Part shown: piece after piece, positions 43,920-53,788 of the stretch | How positions within the stretch are numbered: the first letter of the stretch is position 1 | Layout of the letters: every line of letters begins with the position of its first letter | NCBI RefSeq assembly: GCF_901482695.1 | Contig: NZ_LR590484.1 | Coordinates: forward strand, 186,001-250,000 | Reading direction: 5' to 3' | Source: Sphingobacterium thalpophilum | Lineage (GTDB): Bacteria > Bacteroidota > Bacteroidia > Sphingobacteriales > Sphingobacteriaceae | Length of the DNA: 64,000 bases | Translations under genes and position numbers: made by a program | Notes under the pieces: generated by a model | Databases searched by the model: none | Told to the model about the DNA's origin: nothing | The model's input: only the letters and a program-made list of their open reading frames with translations

Positions 43920-46859
43920 TTAGTATCCAAATATCTCTTCAAGACTTAATTTTTGGATACTTCCCAAGTGTGAGAGCGTATCTTTATTTAAGTCTTTCTC
44001 ATCTCCTACAATACAATAGATATAGGGTTTACTACTGATATTGTCTGCATGGAAGGCACTAAGGTCCGAAAACGTTAGTTGAGGCAATTTATCAAAAATC
44101 AGTTTTCTGGAGTCTTCATTTAGTCCCCGACGCTGTGCAGCCAGATAGCTTGAGAGTATACCTGCACCTGTAATCCGCTCACTTGCCAGTGATTTCAATA
44201 AATTGGTCCGGATTGATTCCAAGCCTACTCTAGATTCAGGGAGTTTGTTCAAAAGCTCATTCATTCCACCTACAGCATCCTTAAACTTATCAGATTGTGT
44301 CCCAATATATGCGCCTACCATACCATGATTTTCTTTCCGTTGAGGTTGTCCGTAATACGCATATGTCGTATAGGCTAGTGCTTTCGATTCGCGGAGTGTC
44401 TGGAAAACAATACTGCCCATTCCTCCCCCAAAATAACCGTTAAAAAATGCAACAGTAGGTATCTGGTTTTTGTCAAATAAGCCGGAGTTCCGAATCCAGA
44501 ACACTTCAGCCTGCTTCATAGTATACTGTGCGAACAGGACCTTATTCTCAGTTGTGGGCTTTTCTTCAAATTTCACGCCCTTCTCTATGTTAAAATAAGG
44601 CAGGTCACTCTGTTTTAAAGATTTCAGGTTTTTGACAAGATCACCGACTGCTTGTGGACCGTAATATAGTATACGATGTCTGGCATTCGCCAGATTGTGT
44701 AACACATCAACAAGATCTGACGCTTTTAAGCTATCCAGTTCCCCGTCTGAATAGGTGTAATTAAACGGATTTTTAGCTCCATAACGCGCAAAGGCTTTTA
44801 ACCCTTCCATAATGGTCGCCTTATTTTCCTTGGCATTGGCCCTCGATTTCTTGACGCGCTCAATATATGCTTTGAAAGCCGCTTCATCCGCCACACAATT
44901 ATGCATCAGATCCTGCAATAGGTCGATTGATGCAGTGAAATTACTATTTAGACCGGAAATAGAAACACTGCTTTCTTCATTTCCTGTAGATACCGAAAAA
45001 TCGGATGCCAATTTGTAAAATGCCTTGCTAAAGTCTTCGCTGGTCTTATCTCTCGTGCCCAAAAACTCTAAATATCCTACTGCCAATCCTAATAATTTAT
45101 TATCCCACCGCCCAAAGTCAAAATGGTATGTGAGGCTAAAAAGCTCATTGTTTTTGTTCTGTACGGCCAAAACATCCAAATCTTTCAACTTAGCAGTTGT
45201 CATATCTTTCTCAAAATCAATCCACAGCGGCTGAATATCTTGTTCGGACATGGCATTGATCTGTTTCAAAAAGGCAGACTCTACATTGCGGTTGACCGTA
45301 ATGGGCGTAATGGCTGGTTTGACCACTTTATCGACCGTGGTATCCTGCCCCTTTTGTTTATAAACAGCGACATAGTTCACTTCAGATAAATACTTATTGG
45401 CAAAACGTACAATATCTTCCTTCGTTATCTTCGCTAAACGATCCGTATAAGCCAGTTCTTTTGCCCAGTCAAGCTCCGAGGTGAAGCCAGACATGAGTTG
45501 CTCAGCCGTACTTGTATAATTGTCAAAAAGCTTGATCTGTGCCTTCCTTTCATTGTTTACGATAGAAGTAAGCAAGTCTTCTGAAAACTTTCCCTTTCTC
45601 AATTTGTCAAGTTCATCCAACAAGAGCTGCTTAACATCCTCCAGGCTCTGTCCCGCTCCCGGATTGCCCTGTAAGATTAACATGGAATAATCCTTTAAAA
45701 CGTAAGGAAACGCGCCAGCACCCAGTAATTTCTGGGACTTGACAAGATCCAGGTCAATCAATCCGGCAGATCCGTTGGTCAGCACATTGGCCATAAGATT
45801 CAGCAGCTGCGCATCCGGATCGGCCGCTCCGGGAAACCGAAATCCCATCAAAATATACTCTGATGCAGGACCGGTGACGGTTTTTGTAATGGGACTGGTA
45901 ATCGGTTGCTCTTTTTCAAATGCATAAGCCGGAACAGGCTTAGATCTCATAGCGGAAAACGCCTTGTCAATACGTTGGATGATATCCGTAGGATTGAAAT
46001 CTCCAGACATAATAATGCCCATATTGTTGGGAACATAATAGGTATTATAATAATCACGGATAGCCTTTAGCGAAGGATTTTTGAGATGCTCAACAGACCC
46101 CAATACGGTTTGCCTGCCATAATTGTTGTTGGGAAACATAGCTGCAAAAATAGTCTCTATGGACTTTCTATTATCGTTATCCAAACTGATGTTCTTCTCT
46201 TCATATACGGATTCCAGTTCGGTATGGAACAAACGCAGAACGGGGCTTCTGAAACGCTCGGCCTGAACAGCTAGATATTTGTCAACGACATTGTTGGGAA
46301 TATCTTCCACATAGACGGTCTGTTCAAAAGATGTAAAAGCATTGGTCCCCTTAGACCCCATGCTGCTCATCAATTTGTCGTACTCATTGGGGATAGCATA
46401 TTTTGACGCCTCGCCGGACACGCGGTCAATTTCTTTATAAATAGCCGTGCGTTCATTAGCATCACTCGTATGATTATATTTCTCATAAAGATCATCGATT
46501 TGATCCAGCAAAGGTTTTTCTTTGGACCAATCAAGGCTGCCGAACTTGTCCGTACCCTTAAAGAGCATATGTTCAAGGTAATGCGCCAGTCCAGTATGAT
46601 CTTTAGGATCCGTTTTACTGCCAGCCTTGGTTGCAATGTATGCTTGTATACGGGGCTGTTTGTTATTTGGACTAAGAATAACGGTGAGACCATTTTTCAG
46701 TTTGTAAAAACGTGTCTGCACAGGATCGTTAGTTACATATTTATAGGTATATCCGCCTTCAGAGCTTTCTTTCCACTGATATTTGCCGACCTGCGCCTGA
46801 AGACCAGTGGTGATGAACAATAAGGAAATGAAAGCTATTGTTTTGAATTTTCTATTCAT
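43920..46859 (-). CDS. Secreted M16 family zinc metallopeptidase (insulinase/pitrilysin-like)
   Basis: 979 residues. Signal peptide 1-22 (…TTGLQAQ). The inverted zinc motif HxxEH is present as HYLEH (His93, Glu96, His97), with the third ligand in the downstream ESVYEEKNISLDND segment. Four homologous M16 half-domains fill the length: the first is active, the third and fourth are inactive (EVFWIRNSG, YFGGGMGSIVFQTLRESKALAYT with the substrate-binding arginine/tyrosine region). Such enzymes degrade short peptides; in Bacteroidota they are periplasmic. It is a single-gene unit with its own terminator. Confidence 0.95.
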   Translation of the reverse strand: MNRKFKTIAFISLLFITTGLQAQVGKYQWKESSEGGYTYKYVTNDPVQTRFYKLKNGLTVILSPNNKQPRIQAYIATKAGSKTDPKDHTGLAHYLEHMLFKGTDKFGSLDWSKEKPLLDQIDDLYEKYNHTSDANERTAIYKEIDRVSGEASKYAIPNEYDKLMSSMGSKGTNAFTSFEQTVYVEDIPNNVVDKYLAVQAERFRSPVLRLFHTELESVYEEKNISLDNDNRKSIETIFAAMFPNNNYGRQTVLGSVEHLKNPSLKAIRDYYNTYYVPNNMGIIMSGDFNPTDIIQRIDKAFSAMRSKPVPAYAFEKEQPITSPITKTVTGPASEYILMGFRFPGAADPDAQLLNLMANVLTNGSAGLIDLDLVKSQKLLGAGAFPYVLKDYSMLILQGNPGAGQSLEDVKQLLLDELDKLRKGKFSEDLLTSIVNNERKAQIKLFDNYTSTAEQLMSGFTSELDWAKELAYTDRLAKITKEDIVRFANKYLSEVNYVAVYKQKGQDTTVDKVVKPAITPITVNRNVESAFLKQINAMSEQDIQPLWIDFEKDMTTAKLKDLDVLAVQNKNNELFSLTYHFDFGRWDNKLLGLAVGYLEFLGTRDKTSEDFSKAFYKLASDFSVSTGNEESSVSISGLNSNFTASIDLLQDLMHNCVADEAAFKAYIERVKKSRANAKENKATIMEGLKAFARYGAKNPFNYTYSDGELDSLKASDLVDVLHNLANARHRILYYGPQAVGDLVKNLKSLKQSDLPYFNIEKGVKFEEKPTTENKVLFAQYTMKQAEVFWIRNSGLFDKNQIPTVAFFNGYFGGGMGSIVFQTLRESKALAYTTYAYYGQPQRKENHGMVGAYIGTQSDKFKDAVGGMNELLNKLPESRVGLESIRTNLLKSLASERITGAGILSSYLAAQRRGLNEDSRKLIFDKLPQLTFSDLSAFHADNISSKPYIYCIVGDEKDLNKDTLSHLGSIQKLSLEEIFGY

Positions 46860-47236
46860 AATTGGGAATAATTATTTTTCACGAATCAGGGTAATTTTTT
46901 AAACAAGATTATTTACAGCAATAATCGCAATTAACCAGAGTAAACACAACAACAGTTAGATAATCCAAGAAAAAGAACTGAAAAACAACATAAAACAAGA
47001 AAAAAATATAAAAACCATCAGTTTTTCTATGTCCGCCTGCAGTTTTTTCTGTTTGAAAATCAAGGCTTAAACCAAACTATCATTGAGCGACTGTGCCTTC
47101 CAAAATTGAAGAAGAGGTATGCGCAGATACCATATCTGGTACCGGATTCCAAAAAGAGTAACGGCTGCCAAAGGAACAGCCGTCTCCACTAACTAAACAT
47201 TTACCAGCACCGGATAAGTTTAGGTGCTGGTGAAAA
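46860..47236. other. Intergenic stretch with two hairpins, no gene
   Basis: Contains the AT-rich promoter region of the M16 gene and, near its lower-coordinate neighbour, two minus-strand hairpins listed separately. No coding frame with family features was seen. Confidence 0.5.
47161..47183 (-). terminator. Terminator after the TlpA-like remnant
   Basis: Seven-base stem ACGGCTG / CAGCCGT with a 9-base loop, followed on the minus strand by TTACTCTTTTT. A second perfect 9-base hairpin (47203-47231, ACCAGCACC / GGTGCTGGT) lies between it and the stop at 47237. Confidence 0.6.
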
Positions 47237-48087
47237 CTACTTATCAAAAATTTCGGCTAGTTTTTTATCTAACTCTTCTCCACGTAAATATTTAGCAATG
47301 ATTTTACCATTCGGATCTACCAAGAAATTCATTGGAATAGCCTTAACATCGTACATTGCTCCGGCTTCATTTTCCCATCCCTTAAGATCGCCGACCTGCC
47401 TCCAGGTAAGTCCATCATCCTGAATGGCTTTTAACCATTTCGACTTGTCCGCAGCTTTATCCATGGAAACACCCAGAATTTCAAAGCCTTTTTTTTGATA
47501 TTTAGCATAGGATCTTACCAAATTTGGATTTTCACGTCGGCATGGGGCGCACCAAGACGCCCAAAAATCTATAAGCACATATTTACCACGACAATCGGAT
47601 AACTTCACCGGTTTGCCGTCAACATCAGGCTGTGTAAAATCCTGTGCCTCTACCCCTTCGCTTGTTTTTTTGACCAAAGCGATACGCTTTGTCAAGCTTT
47701 TCCAAGGATAGAATTCTGTAAACTGGGATCCAGTGTGGCAAATATCTTTTCGGCCTTGATGGCATCAAACTCCGGTGGTAAGGTAGAATTAAAAGCCATC
47801 AAAGCCATATAGCTTTTTGGGTTTTTGGCGACATAATCCAATTTGGCATCAATGGTCTGCTGCTGTATCGCATTGGCTCGGTCTTCCAATGTCTTGATAT
47901 ATTTCGGGTCCTGTTGGTCTGCTAGAGATTTGGATTTATATTCGTTATTTAAAGCCTCGTACTGGTCATATATGGGTTTCAATAATGCATTTACGCGTTC
48001 ATTTTCCGTATTCAATGGAGATCCGGTTATTTGTGCATGTTTTATGGAATCTGTGGCGGCAAATTTAATCGACGAACTGTTGCGATT
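47237..48087 (-). pseudogene. TlpA-family thiol-disulfide protein, 5'-truncated and frameshifted
   Basis: Two consecutive frames belong to one protein. The first (to 47692) reads IKFAATDSIKHAQITGSPL, then NALLKPIYDQYEALN and PKSYMALMAFNSTLPPEFD, typical of the DUF4369/helical part. It stops at ...LGKA, and the next frame starts at once with LTKRIALVKKTSEG, then the thioredoxin domain with LIDFWASWCAPCRREN (active CxxC) and PMNFLVDPNGKIIAKYLRGEEL. One missing base at about 47695 explains the shift. Upstream of ~48087 the signal peptide and first ~120 residues are absent and stops occur, so the gene is dead unless the thioredoxin part is expressed from the TTG at 47695. Confidence 0.75.
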
Positions 48088-48202
48088 AGTAGCCTACAGT
48101 TGTCCACGAGAAATAGGATTGCTTGCGACAGTGGTATGCTTTGCAAATTCACGGAAGTTATAGGTAGCAAGACAGGCTTGATGTTTTCCGAAAGTGGTGT
48201 AC

Positions 48203-48832
48203 TCATACAGCTCTCCGAATTTTATATGATGTATCCCCTATCTGCTTGATGATTCTTTTTCCCTGCACTGTCTGATACATGAAGGAGACACCGCCGGTGA
48301 CGCCGTACAAATCAATTGTGTTGAGCATTTCCACATCCAGACCCAGCCACATCACATTGAATACACTTAAACTATCCCCATGTGAGACAAGAATAATATT
48401 CTCTTCGGCATTATTTAACAAGATTTCATAGAATGATAACATCCTTTGCCATACATCAAATCTTGATTCAGCATCACTAAAACACTTATCATATACGGTC
48501 AATTCTTCCATTTCAATATTTTCTTTCAGCCATTTTACGGATTTCCCCACAGCTTTTCCAAGATTCCTTTCTTTCAATGCCGAACTGAATTGGGGGATTA
48601 TATTTAATTTTTTCGCAATTATTTCAGCCGTCTCTCTGGTTCTGCTAAGTGGTGACGAATACAAAGAAAAGTGGATATCCGCAAACTCGGTTTTTAAGTT
48701 TGCCGCGATATTTTCGGCTTGCTGAGTTCCTGTTCCTGTTAATTTCCAGTCGGTCCAGGAACCGATCATTCCATTCGTATGATGGACAGATTCTGGATGT
48801 TGTACAGTGATGATATTTTTCTTTTTAAACAT
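48203..48832 (-). CDS. Histidine phosphatase family protein with a variant RHG motif
   Basis: 209 residues with the phosphoglycerate-mutase-like fold: LTGTGTQQAENIAANL, FSLYSSPLSRTRETAEIIA, a central Glu in LKERNLGKAVGKS, and IILVSHGDSLSVFNVM with the second catalytic His. At the N-terminus the usual [IL]xRHGE is ITVQHPES: the phospho-accepting His12 is kept but Arg becomes Gln and Gly becomes Pro. The following HHTNGMIGSWTDW segment is well formed, so this looks like a distinct subfamily rather than decay. Substrate unknown. The 3' end abuts the TlpA-like remnant. Confidence 0.88.
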   Translation of the reverse strand: MFKKKNIITVQHPESVHHTNGMIGSWTDWKLTGTGTQQAENIAANLKTEFADIHFSLYSSPLSRTRETAEIIAKKLNIIPQFSSALKERNLGKAVGKSVKWLKENIEMEELTVYDKCFSDAESRFDVWQRMLSFYEILLNNAEENIILVSHGDSLSVFNVMWLGLDVEMLNTIDLYGVTGGVSFMYQTVQGKRIIKQIGDTSYKIRRAV

Positions 48833-49773
48833 CGTCTTTGGTAGATTAGAAATAGGTGTATTCCCAATGACAGTGATTCGGGGTAAGTATTACACCAATA
48901 ATAAATTAATGAAAATCGTTAGCTTGTATCTTGGTATAAATAAGCTCCATCTGCTGCCCTAATATTGATTAAACCATAGACAGAGCCTAAGCTTCATATT
49001 AAAGTACAGCAGACCTATTGAGTCAAAGCCAGAGAGTCTTTAGGGAAGAACCCATTATCACGATCTTAGCCACTCGATGCGGAGCATAAATACATTATTT
49101 ATGCAAGTATATGGAATAGATTTATCAAAAGAAAAGTTTGATCTAAACTTCTTTGAAACTGCTTTATTCTTAAGTTCCTCTCCAAAACTTATTTTATTAG
49201 TCCCTGCGGTGAAATTGCCAGCAACAACAATAATGATGGCTATAAACGTGAGCTCTGAGTCCTTGTCCGTTATGAACTGCAAAAAAAATAGGCTTTATCG
49301 CCGGCAGCGAATATGAATCATTACTTGACGAATTTTAAATAAATGAAAAGGGTAAGTCTGATTAGTATATCTTTACTTTATTTGAGGTACAATAATAAAT
49401 GACAGACCGGCATAATTGAGCAGAGGGCAATATTCAGTAATCATATGGTTCGAGCAAGACAAGGACTATGCCTGTTTCAAAGATATTGGCAGTGGCGAGG
49501 CTCCTCCGATAATCTTACGCGCAAAGGTGAAAAGCGAATCTGTTGGTTGTACCGGCCCAACAGGGGCAGAATGATGAAATTGAAATGGAAGTCATAAAGG
49601 AAAATTGAATTTACGTACATGGGGCGCTGTCTGGGACAAAAAAGGAAATAGCTGAAACCGGGAGATGCTCACAGAAAGGTTTTCAAACGTACGGGCAAAT
49701 TGGATTAAAGTGAATATTCTTGAACATATCGAGAGCTTTTGATATAAATATGGAAAACAAAATTAAGGATAAA
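48833..49773. other. Long stretch (941 bp) without an intact gene
   Basis: Apart from the short IS110-like remnant at 49101-49160 I see no gene. A 50-codon plus-strand stretch around 49430-49570 (reading VIIWFEQDKDYACFKDIGSG) may be another gene remnant but has no start and cannot be assigned. The end of the stretch holds the promoter region of the lipoprotein gene at 49774. Confidence 0.4.
49101..49160 (+). pseudogene. N-terminal scrap of an IS110-family transposase
   Basis: The ATG at 49101 starts MQVYGIDLSKEKFDLNFFE, matching the first strand of IS110-type (DEDD) transposases, in which GIDVSKxxxD carries the first catalytic Asp. After about 20 residues the frame loses all similarity. Confidence 0.4.
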
Positions 49774-50409
49774 ATGACTTTTGTACGAGCAACAGTGATT
49801 TTGATGGTTATCGTACTGTTTTCCTGCCAGGGCCCTAACAGGAAGGACCCCTTGAAAACAGATACTGCAATCCAAGACGAGCACAATAAGCCACGTCATC
49901 CAAGTGCTGGTGTCGCTACACGCAGAAGTGAAAATGAAGCAAAGGATGTCATGCTTGCTGAAGATATCAGATTTAACGGTAAATTGAAAAGATTCTTTAC
50001 CATGGGTGAGTTTGAAACTGTATTCGGAAATCCCGATAGTATAAGACTGTTGAAAGATGATGCCCCCTGTATCAGCATCTTTAATACAGAAACACCCCAT
50101 GACAAGTACCTTTACAAAAGTGGCTCACGATTCGAGAACAGCGGGGACAGTGTGGCTGTGGACGAATTCTGGTTCAGAGATGGCAATTTTATCATCTATA
50201 AAGGGATTCGGATAGATGCTTATACGACCCTGCAGGATATACAACAGCTGTTCCCAGCAGCGGTAAGTGGGAGAATAGGCATGGACAAAGAAGGGAAACT
50301 ATGGGTCATTACATTAAAAGAAGATTACGAAGACAGCTCTGACGGGCAAGTCAAAATGTTTTTTAGGGACGGTAAGGTAATCTTTATGCATTGGTGGTTG
50401 CCGTGTTAA
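49774..50409 (+). CDS. Lipoprotein of unknown function
   Basis: 211 residues from the ATG at 49774 (MTFVRATVILMVIVLFSC), which gives a good lipoprotein signal; the upstream in-frame ATGs at 49720 and 49750 would add a charged leader. After a polar linker the mature domain has FTMGEFETVFGNPDSIRLL, DEFWFRDGNFIIYKGIRIDAYTTLQDIQQLFPAA (given in parts: FWFRDGNFIIYKGIRID, TTLQDIQQLFPAA) and a C-terminal VKMFFRDGKVIFMHWWLPC, a pattern like small beta-alpha SmpA/BamE-type domains but not identified. First of a run of plus-strand lipoprotein genes. Confidence 0.72.
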   Translation: MTFVRATVILMVIVLFSCQGPNRKDPLKTDTAIQDEHNKPRHPSAGVATRRSENEAKDVMLAEDIRFNGKLKRFFTMGEFETVFGNPDSIRLLKDDAPCISIFNTETPHDKYLYKSGSRFENSGDSVAVDEFWFRDGNFIIYKGIRIDAYTTLQDIQQLFPAAVSGRIGMDKEGKLWVITLKEDYEDSSDGQVKMFFRDGKVIFMHWWLPC

Positions 50410-50467
50410 CTATCGGCAGGCAGAATATGCCATGGGTGGACAAAAGCAATATTTTAATCGCGATAAA

Positions 50468-51253
50468 ATGAAAATCAGTCTTTACATCAAAATAACGTCA
50501 TTGACTTTTCTCTCTCTGGGGACAATTGCGTGCGGACAGAAATTAAAGAACAAATCTGTCGTTCAATCAAAAAAATTAAAAGAACCAACATCAACTGAAG
50601 AACATGCGATGGTTGCCAGGGATTCAATCTCTGTCCATTTTGAAATTGAAAAAATAAGTGCAGAGGAGTTTTTCACGTCCAAGCGACGGCAAAAAACAAG
50701 CAAGCTTGCTGAGAAAATCACTGACTTTCAAATCGTCCCGAAACTTTTGACCCGAGTCGTTGATTTCAAAGAAATGGGTAACTATCTAAATATCGAAAAA
50801 ATTAATTTCCGTAACGGGACTTCCTCCGATGATAACGACTTATTATCCGAGTGCACTTTTGTCGCATTTTTTCCTACGGAAGATATTCTCTTGCTTGAAG
50901 GCGGCCATTCAACGGATGTCAGCTTTGACCTGGGGACAGGACAGGAGACTTATGATACCGGTAATCCAGGTCTAGCCACTACCTCCCCCAGTGGAATATT
51001 CAGGCTGAATAAGGTGTACGAGGGTCAGGAATGCTTTTATCATTTCATTCAGGTTAAGAAAAACGGTAAATTTAAAAAGATCGCTGAACTCAACGATATT
51101 TTCGAAAAGAAAACGAATAAATGGCTGTGTGTAGTTGAAAAAGAGTTTTGGACCGATGACCATAGCCTCTACTTCGGTCTGGTGACCAAATATAACGAGC
51201 GGGGCAACGAATATGAGTTTTACAAGGTGAAAATAATCGACAGTAGTAACTAA
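50468..51253 (+). CDS. Lipoprotein of unknown function
   Basis: 261 residues from the ATG at 50468 (MKISLYIKITS), with lipobox LGTIACGQ; the frame is open to 50432 but that leader is polar. The mature part contains FFTSKRRQKTSKLAEKI, a beta-rich middle (CTFVAFFPTEDILLLEGGH, DVSFDLGTGQETYDTGNP) and WLCVVEKEFWTDDHSLYFGLV near the end. The family is unknown. It starts 58 bp after the preceding lipoprotein gene and ends 12 bp before the next, so the three probably form an operon. Confidence 0.72.
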   Translation: MKISLYIKITSLTFLSLGTIACGQKLKNKSVVQSKKLKEPTSTEEHAMVARDSISVHFEIEKISAEEFFTSKRRQKTSKLAEKITDFQIVPKLLTRVVDFKEMGNYLNIEKINFRNGTSSDDNDLLSECTFVAFFPTEDILLLEGGHSTDVSFDLGTGQETYDTGNPGLATTSPSGIFRLNKVYEGQECFYHFIQVKKNGKFKKIAELNDIFEKKTNKWLCVVEKEFWTDDHSLYFGLVTKYNERGNEYEFYKVKIIDSSN

Positions 51254-51265
51254 TTTCACATATAC

Positions 51266-51748
51266 ATGAAGAATATCTTTTATCTCCTGCTTCTGCTTTT
51301 TTCGTGCCGGACTGGGGTAAACAATTTCTATCAGGGCAGAGTGCTGGACGGAAACGATCAGCCTCTCGAAGGCGTAACCGTAATTGAAGAAAACGGAAAA
51401 GGGAAACAGGTGAGAACGGATAAGAGCGGATATTTTAAACTGGACAGAAGTCCAGACTGGCTGGGCCGGCTGATTTTTATGAAGCAAGGTTATCGTACGG
51501 ACACCATTCCAAGTGTCTGGCGTCAGTCAGGCGAAGCTATTGGGTACAACTTCGTTGAGGACGATACCACAATAGTGAGGTTGAAAGACGCCGAAATCTT
51601 AAATGACAGCACAGGTGCCGTATCTATCATAAAAGAAGCCAGCGCTGAAGCTGATCTGTTGGCAACAATTCCGACAAGGTATTTTCCGAGTATAGACAGC
51701 ACCAGATTCGAGAATTTTGATACTTCGGGTATTGGGGACAACGGCTAA
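51266..51748 (+). CDS. Lipoprotein with carboxypeptidase-regulatory-like beta-sandwich
   Basis: 160 residues. Lipobox LLLLLFSC (cysteine 14). Residues ~22-80 form a CarboxypepD_reg-like domain: YQGRVLDGNDQPLEGVTVIE, VRTDKSGYFKLDRSP, LIFMKQGYRTDTIP. The domain seems complete at about residue 107 (DDTTIVRLK); the following ~53 residues are of a different, low-complexity character and overlap the start of the TlpA-like remnant, so the C-terminus may be a fusion created by a deletion. Confidence 0.7.
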   Translation: MKNIFYLLLLLFSCRTGVNNFYQGRVLDGNDQPLEGVTVIEENGKGKQVRTDKSGYFKLDRSPDWLGRLIFMKQGYRTDTIPSVWRQSGEAIGYNFVEDDTTIVRLKDAEILNDSTGAVSIIKEASAEADLLATIPTRYFPSIDSTRFENFDTSGIGDNG

Positions 51749-53051
51749 ATTAACCACTGAAATCGCAAACGATGGGACTTTTGAATTGCAATTGCCGAGC
51801 AAGTTGCCCTATCAACAAATCTGGTTTTCATTAGGCGAGTATGTGTACTCCTGTTTATACGCTAACGAGGAACTGGACCTTACCTTCGACCTTGAAAAAC
51901 TCAAAAACGAAAGGGTTTATATGCTTGGAGAAGGAATGGCATTCGCTGGAAAGGACGGAGCAATAAACCGTACTTTGAATGCCTACATCTTGTACAATAA
52001 AAAACACCTGCCTGAACTATATAAGGACTTTCAAAAACTAAAACCGGAGGACAATCGGTACATGGTGAAATTAGATTCGTTATTTAATCTACAAAGAACC
52101 GTTAACTCAAATTTCTTAAAGGAAAACAGACAGGTCGCTAAGAAAATAATCGAAAGTGAAACAGAGGCCTATTACAATTCCAAAAAAATCAGTTATCTAC
52201 TTTTTAAAAACGATGAACTGACGAATATAAAGGAACTACAGATTCCGATATATGCTATTACAAACGAATCGGCTGAATACATGCGCTACTTGTATTGGTA
52301 TATCAACAATAAAAAACTACATACCAAGCAAGACAAACTGAGCGATAGTGTTAAATTTACAAAAATCGACTCCCTGCTACCAAATACCTATGCCGATCTT
52401 GTCAAAATGCAGGTGTCAAGCAGAGATTTACCAAGCCAGCTAGAGATCAATAAAGTACTGGAGAAATCGGTTAAGTCGAAATGGGCAACTTTGTATCTAA
52501 ACGAAGAGAATAGGGAGCTGACTTCTAAAATCCTTAAAATGCAAAATCTTCTTGTAGCCAAGCAAGATGAAACGCGTAACAGCAAAATAGGGAAATATTT
52601 AAAAAGTACGAGCTTTGAAGCTAATCTATATCTGAACGAAGCTAAATCGGGAGTAGAGCTCTTGAAGTCTATCAAAGGTGCTTTTCCGGATAAATATATC
52701 ATCATGGATCTTTGGGCAACATGGTGTACACCCTGCCTATCGAATATGCCCCATAGTAAAAAGCTGCAATTGCAGGCCGATTAGGAGAAGTTGCCTGTCG
52801 TGTTTGTCTATCTATGTACAGACGGCAATTCCTCCGAAGCTCTTTGGCAGAATAAGATAGCGGAACTGGAACTCCCTGGAGAACATCTCTTTGTACAGAA
52901 TACACAGATGGATGAATTACTTACCTTGTTCAACGGGGCTGGGTATCCTACTTATGCGGTTATTGACCCCAAAGGGGGCATCTATACACAGTCCATCAAT
53001 TTTTTCAGAAATATCAATCTAGACAGACTTAAAAACCTGATTAAGGACTAA
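51717..53051 (+). pseudogene. TlpA-family thioredoxin-like protein with in-frame stop and lost 5' end
   Basis: The frame opens after a TAG at 51693-51695 without an ATG (TTG at 51717 is the only early start). It reads a beta domain (LTTEIANDGTFELQLPSKL, YSCLYANEELDLTFDL), a long helical region, and a thioredoxin domain beginning YIIMDLWATWCTPCLSNMP with the CxxC. A TAG at 52782-52784 interrupts the frame after LQLQAD; translation then continues in the same frame as EKLPVVFVYLCTDG and ends FFRNINLDRLKNLIKD at 53051. Only this stop and the missing N-terminus with its signal peptide break the gene. A redox-folding role is lost unless the stop is read through. Confidence 0.75.
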
Positions 53052-53213
53052 AAATACCCAGGCTATCAAAAAGGTTGTTGTCCAAGTAATAAAATAAAGT
53101 TGGATCTTTATAACACATGCCATAGGCAAATGTTACTACTAAAATTTGCGGAAATATTTTAATTATATTTATGAGCATTCTGAAAAGTGTCAGAAATTAC
53201 TAATAAACGCGTT

Positions 53214-53630
53214 ATGTCATATACACAAGATAATTTTAAGGAGTGGATATTTCTAATCGGAGAAAAAATGGACTTGTTCACCGGAGATTTTGCCAGAGAA
53301 AACAACCTAAATCTCGATTACAGCATTCACTCATTGGATGAAATTGAAAAATGGATTATCACAACCTATCCGACTATCAATCAATTGAAGGCTGACCATA
53401 AAATGCTCGACTTGTTAACCATTTATATCGGAGAAACTTTCAGAAAACATCTCGGTGGGAAATGGTACATGAATACCGAGGATCAAGAAAACGTCTATTA
53501 TATGATGCCAACACTTACGAGCCCGGAGTATAGTGGGGAGGTATACAAATCGCCGCGTACATTTGCTACCGCTTCAATTCCCAGAAAAAAAGGAAATTAC
53601 ATGAGCAGTATACTCAGGAACTGCTTGTAG
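53214..53630 (+). CDS. Hypothetical cytoplasmic protein
   Basis: 138 residues from the ATG at 53214 (MSYTQDNFKEW); an in-frame GTG at 53187 is less likely. It is soluble, with LNLDYSIHSLDEIEKWI, TIYIGETFRKHLGGKWYMN and VYYMMPTLTSPE. The YxGExxRxxxGGxW pattern is seen in widespread uncharacterised small proteins, but I cannot name a function. A short basic C-terminus ends the protein. It lies alone between the TlpA remnant and the DoxX operon. Confidence 0.65.
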   Translation: MSYTQDNFKEWIFLIGEKMDLFTGDFARENNLNLDYSIHSLDEIEKWIITTYPTINQLKADHKMLDLLTIYIGETFRKHLGGKWYMNTEDQENVYYMMPTLTSPEYSGEVYKSPRTFATASIPRKKGNYMSSILRNCL

Positions 53631-53788
53631 AACACTCATTTAAAATCCTGCTTTCTTCATTGCGCCTGCCGCCTTATGCAGCCTTCGCAACATTTAGCCC
53701 TAAACCTAACTGCCCCATCTGTCCTTTCTACACCCAATATTCCAAATCTCCCTTATCGAGCAAAAGCCGAAAAAAAGATAAAAAAATA

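Noticed and set aside
48094..48237. Minus-strand open stretch between the phosphatase and the TlpA remnant (ATYNFREFAKHTTVAS)
   Set aside because: No start, ends in a stop before the TlpA-like part and matches nothing I recognise.
49430..49570. Plus-strand open stretch reading VIIWFEQDKDYACFKDIGSG
   Set aside because: No start codon and no recognised family; only noted as a possible gene remnant.
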